Positions 1-6,931 of a stretch of DNA of 64,000 nucleotides are shown in pieces. Position 1 is the first letter of the stretch. Every line of letters starts with the position of its first letter. Source of the DNA: Chitinophaga barathri (GTDB lineage: Bacteria; Bacteroidota; Bacteroidia; Chitinophagales; Chitinophagaceae); contig NZ_RMBX01000015.1 of NCBI RefSeq assembly GCF_003807585.1, forward strand, positions 1 through 64,000, given 5' to 3'. Below the pieces are notes generated by a model that made no database searches, was not told the origin of the DNA, and saw nothing but the letters and a program-made list of their open reading frames with translations. The translations under genes and the position numbers were made by a program.

Positions 1-24
1 ACTTTATAATTAAGTATGAAAAAA

Positions 25-165
25 TGTTGCTTGTAGCCTAAGACCTTTATTAGACCTACATTGTCTAAAATTCTAACTGGGCCTGAAGCAACGGTGGAGG
101 AGCGGGGACTAATACGCAATATAGACCGCAAGTCTACAGGAGCTGATAGTTCCCCCCGCTCTTTC
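25..165 (+). ncRNA. Possible structured non-coding RNA (unidentified)
   Basis: Several complementary segments nest here. Bases 26-32 pair perfectly with 86-92 and 36-38 with 80-82, enclosing a hairpin with stem 51-55/63-67. A second domain pairs 100-107 with 154-161 and contains a hairpin with stem 122-126/132-136. A short T run follows the last stem. I do not recognise a known riboswitch, 6S, SRP, tmRNA or RNase P signature. The segment carries no credible gene, and the window edge may cut off its upstream context. This is a fold drawn by hand, so confidence is low. Confidence 0.25.
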
Positions 166-230
166 CACAAAAATGCACATCTTTTTCACAGTATCCGCAC
201 TCCCCCCGGGCCCCCCTCCTTAAATGCTTA

Positions 231-251
231 TAGTAGTAATAGTAGTAGTAA
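231..251. repeat. Short TAG/TAA trinucleotide repeat
   Basis: A run of AGT/AAT triplets forms a small microsatellite in non-coding DNA. It is followed at about 282-298 by a purine-rich GGAGGAGCAGCAGC stretch. No gene overlaps it convincingly. Confidence 0.5.
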
Positions 252-311
252 TCTTTTTCAAAGAACTATTTTGAACTAAAGGAGGAGCAGCAGCGCTAGA
301 GTGGGTAGGGT

Positions 312-412
312 GACGAAGCAATCTCCTGCATCGGATGGGAGGTACTTCAGGATATGGAGGAGATTGCTTCGTCGCGGCTCCTGCACAAATCCCCGCTACT
401 TCTCGCAATGAC
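312..412. repeat. REP-like intergenic element with 16-bp perfect inverted repeat
   Basis: The arm at 312-327 is the exact reverse complement of 358-373 (core AGATTGCTTCGTC), with a 30-base loop. A tail ending in CTCGCAATGACG follows at 402-413. Elements combining GATTGCTTCGTC with CGCAATGACG are, from memory, dispersed in many bacterial genomes. That this one is a dispersed repeat is inference, because only one copy is visible here. Confidence 0.55.
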
Positions 413-525
413 GACCTTTTCACAACGACGATCCGAACAAGGCCAGTTCTGCGTTAGATTTTCTCGCATTACTAAAACCGTGCACTAATGCGCTTAGTTT
501 TAACTAACGGCTGGGACCAATAAAA

Positions 526-560
526 AAGGGGCCGTTCTATTAGAACGGCCCCTTCAGAAT
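526..560 (-). terminator. Rho-independent terminator of feoA
   Basis: Bases 526-539 and 541-554 are perfectly complementary (14 bp, GC-rich core GGGGCCGTTC). Read on the minus strand the stem is followed by a T run (complement of 522-527). It lies about 18 bases past the feoA stop. Confidence 0.85.
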
Positions 561-571
561 ATCTTTCTTTA

Positions 572-802
572 TTACACTGCGATCTCTTCTACCCAGATAT
601 GATCGGCTTCGGTTTTACGGAGGGAGAGATTATAGCCGGCAACAATAATGCATATTGGATCTCCCAGCGGCGCCACCTTTTCTACTTTTATGGTCTCTCC
701 AGGAACACATCCCATCTCCATGAGTTTTATATGAATATCGCTTTTTTCAAATTCCCGGATTACTGCACTTTTGCCAATCGTTAGGGATGAGAGTTTAATC
801 AT
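572..802 (-). CDS. feoA: FeoA-domain ferrous iron transport protein
   Basis: A 76-residue protein made of one FeoA (SH3-like) domain. Visible family marks are the N-terminal LSSLTIGKSAVI stretch, the LMEMGCVPGE turn, and a C-terminal LSLRKTEADHIWV segment. FeoA is a small cytoplasmic partner of the FeoB iron(II) permease. Here it stands alone, between its own promoter (861-891) and terminator (526-560); feoB lies about 37 kb away at 37536. Free-standing FeoA proteins can also be metal-linked accessory proteins, so a direct role with this FeoB is likely but not proven. Confidence 0.85.
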   Translation of the reverse strand: MIKLSSLTIGKSAVIREFEKSDIHIKLMEMGCVPGETIKVEKVAPLGDPICIIVAGYNLSLRKTEADHIWVEEIAV

Positions 803-860
803 AAATATTTGTTGAGCGAGTTAAAACCGATCTGTGACCATGGCCCCAGCTATTACAGCG

Positions 861-891
861 CAAAGGTATTGCACAATGGCCAATATGCAAA
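861..891 (-). promoter_or_regulatory. Bacteroidota-type promoter of feoA
   Basis: On the minus strand a TTTG (complement of 888-891) is followed after 19 bases by TACCTTTG (complement of 861-868). This fits the Bacteroidota primary-sigma consensus TTTG-N19-TANNTTTG. Transcription would start near 855, giving a leader of about 50 bases. Confidence 0.6.
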
Positions 892-934
892 AAATGAAGG
901 TGGACGATCCGAATTTTCACTATAATTTTACACT

Positions 935-1360
935 ATGGCAGTACATTTTTCCGCCCATGAAGTGAAAGTGGGTCTTAAGCACCGTACCAGGTTAAAGCAG
1001 TTCATCCGGGAGTTATTCGAAAGAGAGGAACAGGGATTATCCAATCTCCAATACATATTCTGTACGGATGAATATCTTCTACAGTTAAATGAAGAGTTCC
1101 TGAAGCATGATACCTATACAGACATCGTTACGTTCGAGCTTTCGGATGATCCGGATGTTACGGAGGGAGAGATTTACATAAGTATCGACAGGGTGAAGGA
1201 GAATGCGGATAAGTATGAGGTGACGGAAAACTATGAACTTCATAGGGTGATTTTTCATGGGGCTTTGCACTTATGCGGGTATAAAGATAAGTCGAAGAAG
1301 GAAGAAGAACTGATGAGGCAGAAAGAGGATGAATATTTACAGCTGTACTTTCAGCAATAG
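935..1360 (+). CDS. ybeY: Endoribonuclease YbeY (16S rRNA maturation)
   Basis: A 141-residue UPF0054/YbeY family protein, a metal-dependent endoribonuclease of rRNA 3'-end processing and ribosome quality control. The signature segment HGALHLCGYKD is at residues 108-118. H108 and H112 match the zinc ligands, but the position of the third family histidine (as in E. coli HGTLHLLGYDH) is D118. I recall substitution at this site in other Bacteroidota YbeY proteins, so it is probably a lineage trait rather than decay. The gene is alone, followed at once by a palindromic parS/terminator structure. Confidence 0.9.
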   Translation: MAVHFSAHEVKVGLKHRTRLKQFIRELFEREEQGLSNLQYIFCTDEYLLQLNEEFLKHDTYTDIVTFELSDDPDVTEGEIYISIDRVKENADKYEVTENYELHRVIFHGALHLCGYKDKSKKEEELMRQKEDEYLQLYFQQ

Positions 1361-1394
1361 GGTTTACTTATTGTTGTTTCGAATAGGATGTTTG

Positions 1395-1427
1395 GAGGAA
1401 TGTTCCACGTGGAACATTCCTCTTTTT
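1395..1427 (+). terminator. 28-bp perfect palindrome plus T run (ybeY terminator containing parS)
   Basis: Bases 1395-1422 form a perfect 28-bp palindrome with TGTTCCACGTGGAACA at its centre, followed by TTTTT. As RNA it could fold into a hairpin-plus-U terminator 35 bases after ybeY. The same DNA is the first parS-like site. Confidence 0.6.
1401..1416. other. parS-like centromere site 1
   Basis: The 16-mer TGTTCCACGTGGAACA is a perfect palindrome. It matches the bacterial chromosomal parS consensus bound by ParB (TGTTNCACGTGNAACA) and the form known from Pseudomonas. It lies between ybeY and mnmG. mnmG (gidA) is a classic origin-region gene, which supports a segregation site. Confidence 0.8.
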
Positions 1428-1490
1428 GTTTTTTGAAGACTTGTATTTGATTTTCCGGGTAATAGAGTTTGATTATTTGGATGAAATGAA

Positions 1491-1508
1491 ATGTTCCACG
1501 TGGAACAT
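1491..1508. other. parS-like centromere site 2
   Basis: A second exact copy of TGTTCCACGTGGAACA at 1492-1507, with flanking A and T extending the palindrome to 18 bp. It is centred 91 bp from site 1. Two identical 16-mers this close are not expected by chance. Confidence 0.8.
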
Positions 1509-1509
1509 T

Positions 1510-2170
1510 GTTTATTTTTTTAGGCAATATCCCTTATCTCCCCTCCCTTTGAAAGCCGGGTCTCTCCTTCTAAAAGGAGAAAAAGAATACCCTTAGATAA
1601 GAAGTCAGCCTACTTTTTTTAATATTTCGGACTGATATCATCCTGTAACTACCCCTTACTATACTTCCCGGATGTCTTTCTCTGTATTCTATCTTGCACT
1701 CCTCCCCCGGAAACTAACCCCTTTCATAGTAATAGTACCGTACCCCTTAAAGTATGATTCCTTCCTTTTTATTGCCTTAATATATCTCAGGGTTAAATTA
1801 CCTGGCTTCTCAGCAAGGTTTCCTATTCCCCTTACTCCTTCCACCCCCTCTTCTTTGATCAAAAGGAAGGAACTCATCCCTTTAGAAGTATGAAAAAGCC
1901 CAATTTCACTATCCTGTTCCTTCAGGAAATAGCTCCTTGCTCAATAAATACATTGCCTCCATGTACCTTTTGTAGAGATGGATAAGACCTGATCCACTGT
2001 CCTTTCCCTCCAGGAATCTCCTTTTACTTCCCCATACCCGCGTTCCTTTCCTTTCACCCGGATATCAAATCATACCGAATTCTTTGAAATTGCCTTCCTT
2101 TAAGACTGCTACCTTCCCCCTCCTTTCCCTCATCACCTTTCTACCCCTTTTAATCCCCTCCCCATCAATC
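1510..2170. other. Gene-free, C/T-rich, G-poor stretch downstream of the parS pair
   Basis: About 660 bases on the plus strand are markedly pyrimidine-rich, with many CCTTTCC and CCCCTCC runs and few G residues. No ORF here looks like a protein. I looked for clustered DnaA boxes (TTATCCACA-like) and saw none. It may be a nucleoid or origin-flanking segment, or simply skewed intergenic DNA. Confidence 0.5.
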
Positions 2171-2178
2171 TTTTGCCT

Positions 2179-2186
2179 TAACTTTG
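2179..2186 (+). promoter_or_regulatory. Probable -7 element of the mnmG promoter
   Basis: TAACTTTG matches TANNTTTG exactly, 20 bases before the mnmG ATG. No clear TTTG or TTG is seen at the usual upstream spacing, so this is a partial match. Confidence 0.4.
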
Positions 2187-2205
2187 CATTCTCAAAATTC
2201 AAGTA

Positions 2206-4074
2206 ATGTTCCCTTCTTACGATGTAATTGTTGTGGGCGCCGGACATGCCGGTTGTGAAGCCGCCGCCGCTGCCGCTAATATGGGGTCAAGGGTGCTGCT
2301 GGTAACCATGAATATGCAAACCATCGCGCAAATGAGCTGTAATCCCGCTATGGGTGGTATAGCCAAAGGCCAGATCGTTCGCGAAATAGATGCCCTCGGC
2401 GGATACTCCGGTATCGTTACAGACCAGTCCATGATACAATTCCGCATGCTGAACCGTAGTAAAGGTCCTGCCATGTGGAGCCCAAGAACACAAAACGACC
2501 GCATGCTCTTCGCCGCCAAGTGGAGAGAAGCCCTTGAAAATACGCCGAACGTGGACTTTTACCAGGATATGGTGAAAGGCCTCATCATCAAAAACGGAAC
2601 CTGCCAGGGTGTGATCACCGGCCTCGGTCATGAAATCTCAGCCAAAGCAGTGGTATTGACCAATGGAACTTTCCTCAATGGCGTGATCCATATCGGGGAT
2701 AAACAATTCGGCGGCGGCCGTGTAGCGGAAAAAGCAGCTACCGGTATCACCGAACAACTCGTTTCCCTGGGTTTTGAAAGCGACCGACTGAAAACAGGCA
2801 CCCCTCCCCGGATAGACGGACGCTCCCTGGACTATTCCAAAATGGAAGAACAAAAAGGGGATGAAGAAATAGTAGGCTTCTCCTACATGGACGTTGAAAA
2901 AATCCGCCCGGATCAGCAACGCAGCTGCTGGATCACCTACACTTCCGAGCAGGTTCATGAGATACTGCGCACAGGTTTTGACAGATCTCCCATGTTCCAG
3001 GGTAGGATCCAGGGTATCGGCCCACGTTATTGCCCCAGCATCGAAGACAAAATCAACCGTTTTGCCGAACGCGAACGCCACCAATTGTTCGTAGAACCCG
3101 AAGGTTTTAACACTGTCGAGATCTATGTGAACGGTTTTTCTACCTCCCTCCCGGAAGATGTTCAGCTGAAAGCATTAAAAATGGTGGCCGGTTTTGAAAA
3201 CGTGAGAATGTTCCGACCCGGTTATGCCATCGAATATGATTACTTCCCACCTACCCAATTGCAGTTTTCCCTTGAGACAAAACAGGTAAGTAACCTGTTT
3301 TTCGCGGGCCAGATCAACGGGACTACCGGTTATGAAGAGGCAGCTTGCCAGGGTTTAATGGCCGGCATCAACGCACATTTGAAAGTAAAAGAACAGGCGC
3401 CGCTGGTTTTGAAACGCAGCGAAGCATACATCGGGGTACTCATAGATGACCTGATCAACAAAGGAACGGACGAACCTTACCGGATGTTTACCTCCCGCGC
3501 GGAGTTCAGAACACTCCTCCGCCAGGATAATGCAGACCTCCGTTTGACAGAAAGAAGCTATAAACTGGGTCTTGCCACAGAAGAAAGAATGGAGAAAACC
3601 CGCCAGAAACTGGCCGGGGTGGAAAAAGTAAAAACTATTCTGAAGGAATTGCCGCTGGAACCGGAAGAGACAAATACCTGGCTCCAGGAAAATAACTCCG
3701 CTCCGCTTACACAAAAACAACGTGCTCACCAGGTATTACTCCGCCCGGGATTGGATATTATGTCCATGAAAAACAACCTGCCCAAACTTGCAAAAGCATT
3801 GGAAGGTTTCAGCCGGGAAGTTTTGGAACAGGTAGAAATCCAGGTGAAGTACGATGTATATATCGAAAAGGAAAATGAACTGGTGCAGAAAATGAGTCAA
3901 CTGGAAGACCTGATGATTCCGGACACTTTTGATTATTCTAAACTCGTTTCTTTATCCAACGAAGCGCGTCAGAAATTCACCAGGATCAAACCAAGAACTT
4001 TGGGCCAGGCGAGCAGGATCAGCGGAGTAAATCCGAGCGACGTGCAAATCCTCATGGTTTATATGGGCCGGTAA
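2206..4074 (+). CDS. mnmG: tRNA uridine-5-carboxymethylaminomethyl modification enzyme MnmG
   Basis: A 622-residue protein of normal length for MnmG (GidA), the FAD- and NADH-dependent partner of MnmE that modifies U34 of certain tRNAs. The Rossmann FAD motif VVGAGHAGCEAA is at residues 9-20. Further family blocks are CNPAMGGIAKGQ near 46-57, KTGTPPRIDGR near 197-207, and a C-terminal helical domain with ARQKFTRIKPRTLGQASRI. The start is the ATG five residues before the nucleotide-binding strand. It is monocistronic, with a strong terminator at 4098-4126. Its place beside parS sites fits the known origin-region location of gidA. Confidence 0.97.
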   Translation: MFPSYDVIVVGAGHAGCEAAAAAANMGSRVLLVTMNMQTIAQMSCNPAMGGIAKGQIVREIDALGGYSGIVTDQSMIQFRMLNRSKGPAMWSPRTQNDRMLFAAKWREALENTPNVDFYQDMVKGLIIKNGTCQGVITGLGHEISAKAVVLTNGTFLNGVIHIGDKQFGGGRVAEKAATGITEQLVSLGFESDRLKTGTPPRIDGRSLDYSKMEEQKGDEEIVGFSYMDVEKIRPDQQRSCWITYTSEQVHEILRTGFDRSPMFQGRIQGIGPRYCPSIEDKINRFAERERHQLFVEPEGFNTVEIYVNGFSTSLPEDVQLKALKMVAGFENVRMFRPGYAIEYDYFPPTQLQFSLETKQVSNLFFAGQINGTTGYEEAACQGLMAGINAHLKVKEQAPLVLKRSEAYIGVLIDDLINKGTDEPYRMFTSRAEFRTLLRQDNADLRLTERSYKLGLATEERMEKTRQKLAGVEKVKTILKELPLEPEETNTWLQENNSAPLTQKQRAHQVLLRPGLDIMSMKNNLPKLAKALEGFSREVLEQVEIQVKYDVYIEKENELVQKMSQLEDLMIPDTFDYSKLVSLSNEARQKFTRIKPRTLGQASRISGVNPSDVQILMVYMGR

Positions 4075-4097
4075 ATTTTCAACATAATTTTTCAGAG

Positions 4098-4126
4098 AAA
4101 GAGCATCAGTTGATGCTCTTTTTTTG
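4098..4126 (+). terminator. Rho-independent terminator of mnmG
   Basis: Stem AAAGAGCATCA (4098-4108) pairs with TGATGCTCTTT (4111-4121) across a two-base loop, followed by a T run. Confidence 0.9.
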
Positions 4127-4458
4127 TCACAAGACCAGAAAATATATAAGTAATTGACTTTCAATAAAATAAAAACAACCTCAAATTTTAACGATCTCGG
4201 CATGTATAAGGTTATGCCCTCAAAAAGGATAAAAATCGATAAAAAAGCCTGAAAATCCCCTTAAATTTGAACCAGTGATTTTTCCTCCAAAAAGAGCTTC
4301 AATTTTCGCCAGTGCATTATTTTTTTCCAGGCATCAGGCAACCGAATGAGTTAAAGCCCCGTAAACTGTAAAACAACTTTTAAAAACAGCGCGGTACCTG
4401 GTAATATTTTGTGCCGGGGGTTGTAGAAACAAAAAAGAACAGGTAGTAACAAAAAACA
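4127..4458. other. Non-coding leader of the sigma-factor operon
   Basis: About 330 AT-rich bases without a credible gene. A TANNTTTG match (4262-4269) occurs but has no good upstream partner. No repeat or operator was recognised. Confidence 0.4.
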
Positions 4459-5037
4459 GTGCAGGACATTTCTGAAATCATAGCAGGCTGCAGGTCGTGG
4501 AACCGGAGCAGCCAGGAAGCACTTTACCGGCAGTTCTTCGGATATGCCATGGCTATCTGTTTGCGTTACGCGAATAACAAGAATGAGGCGATTGAAATCT
4601 TAAACGATGGGTTCTTGAAAGTTTTTTACCACATCAATTCTTACGATACGTCCCGACCGTTTAAAAGCTGGCTCAGTAAGATCATGGCCAACACGGCTAT
4701 TGATCATCTGCGCAGCCGTAAGAAAATTGCTTTTGCGGAAGATATATCCCAGGCGTATGATCTTGGGGTTTCCGATGATAAAGCTTTAGACAAACTATCC
4801 TATGACGAAATTCTGCTCCTTGTTCAGAATCTCCCCCCGGCTTATAAGACAGTCTTCAATTTATACGTGATGGAAGGTTTTCAACACCAGGAAATTGCCG
4901 CTATGCTGGGAATTTCCGAAGGCACATCCAAATCGAACCTGTTTAAAGCAAAAAAAATATTGAAAGAAAAGATAGAAGAATTATCATCCCTTAAAATACC
5001 AGGCGCCGGCACGTTCGGTGCAACCGTGAAAAAATGA
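4459..5037 (+). CDS. ECF-type RNA polymerase sigma factor
   Basis: A 192-residue sigma-70 family ECF protein. Region 2 spans about residues 20-95, including the promoter-melting segment around SWLSKIMANTAIDHLRSR. Region 4 spans about 115-170 and contains the helix-turn-helix YVMEGFQHQEIAAMLGISEG. The start is a GTG; it places IIAGCRSWNR at the N-terminus, as in many Bacteroidota paralogs. The stop overlaps the next ATG by four bases (ATGA), so the two proteins are translationally coupled. The downstream product is the likely anti-sigma factor. The regulon cannot be told from this window. Confidence 0.93.
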   Translation: MQDISEIIAGCRSWNRSSQEALYRQFFGYAMAICLRYANNKNEAIEILNDGFLKVFYHINSYDTSRPFKSWLSKIMANTAIDHLRSRKKIAFAEDISQAYDLGVSDDKALDKLSYDEILLLVQNLPPAYKTVFNLYVMEGFQHQEIAAMLGISEGTSKSNLFKAKKILKEKIEELSSLKIPGAGTFGATVKK

Positions 5038-6380
5038 GCGAACAGTTTGAAAATATAATCCGTAAAAAGCTGCAGGAAGCTGAGCCTTCATTTGACCCCG
5101 CCGCCTGGGAACAAATGAAATCGAAGCTGGACGATGCAGACCGCCGCAGACCGTTCTGGTGGTGGTGGGCCGGAGGTTTGCTGCTGATCGTAGGCCTGGG
5201 TGGCTGGTGGTGGTTCGCCGCCGTTACTGATGTAAATAAATCCGGCACCGGTGGATCTGTGAACAACTCAGCGAATATCCGGGAAAATAAAGTTCCTCCT
5301 TCCGCCAATCCAGGAGCGAATAACAATGATGTGGATAAACCGGCCGGGAGACACAGGCCATATTCATCAGCACCGGCCGGCACCGCAAATCTTTATCCGC
5401 AAAGCGGGAAGAATGTGAATAACCCCGTGCGAAATTCAGGCATCTCCGCAAACATTAACAAGCAGGCAGGAAATAATCCTGTTACGGTAAATCCTTCCAA
5501 CAATTCATCCGTTACGCATTCGAAAGATGTGAATAACCCCGTTGCAGGAACTGAACCGATAAAAAATAATTCATCTTCCGGCGAAAATGTGAATAACACG
5601 CCAAACACATCCGGTGTAACCCCAGGGAATCCGCAAAGTGGTTCTTCCGTCCCGGGGAATGTGAATAACCCTTCAACAATAAACCCGCTTCCCGGGATCA
5701 TCCCTCTCACTCCAACAAATGTGGATAACCCGGCTCAAAAGCCAGGCACGGTAAGCGATTCAGCGATGAATACAGAAGATAAAAAGAAACCCGCGCGCAA
5801 AAAACAACAACGCGGATTTGACGGTGGCTTGTTCCTAGGTCCGGATATGAATGTGACACCCGCATTTAAAGGAATGCCCGTGGGCATCACCACCGGCCTG
5901 ATCGTAAGATATCATGTGAATAACCGCTGGTATATCAGCAGCGGCGTGGGGTATGCTAAAAAATTGTACGGCGCTTCTCCTTCTGAATATTCATCCAATT
6001 ATCCGCCGACCTATTACGCCATCGATGCGAACTGCGATGTGATAGACATCCCGCTGAATATAAGTTACACTTTTGCACAAGGCAAAAAAAGCAGCTGGAG
6101 CGCAACGGCCGGTGCATCGTCTTACCTTATGCTCAAGGAAAAATACGAATACCATTACCCGAACAACGTAAAATATACCCGCGAATACGACAACCAGAAC
6201 CACCACTATTTTTCAGTGATCAATCTCGGCGTGACCTGGGAAAAACAAACGCGCAGCCGCCTCAGCTGGGGATTGCAGCCGTATGTAAAAATCCCCGTGA
6301 ACGGTGTGGGCCAGGGAAGCGTGAGAGTATATTCCGCCGGGGTAACGGTGCAGGCTATACTGGGAAAGAAAAAAGACTAA
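5034..6380 (+). CDS. Putative dual membrane-spanning anti-sigma factor (TM, N/P-rich linker, beta-barrel)
   Basis: A 448-residue protein in three parts. Residues 1-40 are charged and would lie in the cytoplasm, with FDPAAWEQMKSKLD, a common N-terminal pattern beside Bacteroidota ECF sigmas. Residues 41-64 are one Trp-rich membrane segment. Residues 65-255 are a low-complexity Asn/Pro/Ser linker in which the unit NVNNP or DVNNP recurs (residues about 128, 166, 186, 210, 230). Residues 260-448 look like a PorT-type outer-membrane beta-barrel, with alternating aromatic strands such as RYHVNNRWYISSGVGY. It overlaps the sigma gene by four bases. One chain could therefore link cytoplasm, inner membrane, periplasm and outer membrane, as described for dual membrane-spanning anti-sigma factors in Bacteroides thetaiotaomicron. 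Anti-sigma activity is inferred from position and architecture. Confidence 0.75.
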   Translation: MSEQFENIIRKKLQEAEPSFDPAAWEQMKSKLDDADRRRPFWWWWAGGLLLIVGLGGWWWFAAVTDVNKSGTGGSVNNSANIRENKVPPSANPGANNNDVDKPAGRHRPYSSAPAGTANLYPQSGKNVNNPVRNSGISANINKQAGNNPVTVNPSNNSSVTHSKDVNNPVAGTEPIKNNSSSGENVNNTPNTSGVTPGNPQSGSSVPGNVNNPSTINPLPGIIPLTPTNVDNPAQKPGTVSDSAMNTEDKKKPARKKQQRGFDGGLFLGPDMNVTPAFKGMPVGITTGLIVRYHVNNRWYISSGVGYAKKLYGASPSEYSSNYPPTYYAIDANCDVIDIPLNISYTFAQGKKSSWSATAGASSYLMLKEKYEYHYPNNVKYTREYDNQNHHYFSVINLGVTWEKQTRSRLSWGLQPYVKIPVNGVGQGSVRVYSAGVTVQAILGKKKD

Positions 6381-6910
6381 CGGGATTTTTTCTCGCGGAT
6401 GTTTTTGTAAATCTTTATCGCTAGCATCAGCACCACCACAAATATTATCAGCCCAACCATCGCCCAGATCATACTGAGAAAACTTTTCAGCACTACCAGG
6501 AAAACGATGGCCACGAGAAATATAGTGGCTACTTCATTCCACACGCGGAGTTGTGTGGAAGTAAGTTTCACACGGCCCTTCATGAGGTCTTTAAAAATGC
6601 CGTGGAGAAAAAAGAAATAGACATACAGCCCCAGCACAAAACCCAACTTTATCCACAACCAGAACGGAACACTGCCTAAAAGTATCAACATCCAGGGCCC
6701 GAAGATAAGCGTGAGCACGGCCGAAGGCCAGGTGATCCCAAACCAGAGCCGCTTCATCATGATGCGGTATTGCTCCTGTAAAATTTGCCTGCGCGGTTCT
6801 TGCATCGTTTCCGCTTCCGTGTAATACACAAAAAGACGGACGATGTAAAACAACCCGGCAAACCAGGTGACAATAAAAATGATATGGAGGGCCTTAATGG
6901 TGAGATACAT
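6377..6910 (-). CDS. hemJ: HemJ-family protoporphyrinogen IX oxidase (CopD-like membrane protein)
   Basis: A 177-residue protein with about five membrane helices. The first contains the conserved histidine at residue 9 in ALHIIFIVTWFAGLFYIVRLF, typical of HemJ (UPF0093). HemJ oxidises protoporphyrinogen IX to protoporphyrin IX late in heme synthesis at the inner membrane. I start at the ATG at 6910, not the TTG three codons upstream. The 3' end overlaps the convergent gene at 5034-6380 by four bases. The next gene upstream ends 21 bases away, so the two are probably co-transcribed. HemJ and CopD-like proteins are related, so the enzyme role is probable. Confidence 0.8.
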   Translation of the reverse strand: MYLTIKALHIIFIVTWFAGLFYIVRLFVYYTEAETMQEPRRQILQEQYRIMMKRLWFGITWPSAVLTLIFGPWMLILLGSVPFWLWIKLGFVLGLYVYFFFLHGIFKDLMKGRVKLTSTQLRVWNEVATIFLVAIVFLVVLKSFLSMIWAMVGLIIFVVVLMLAIKIYKNIREKKSR

Positions 6911-6931
6911 ACCCGGCAAAATTACATAAAA

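Noticed and set aside
61-279. A 72-codon frame at the left edge
   Set aside because: It overlaps the folded-RNA candidate and a trinucleotide repeat, has low-complexity Ser/Asn-rich content and resembles no protein.
1510-2170. oriC itself
   Set aside because: No cluster of DnaA boxes (TTATCCACA-like) or AT-rich unwinding element was seen in this segment.
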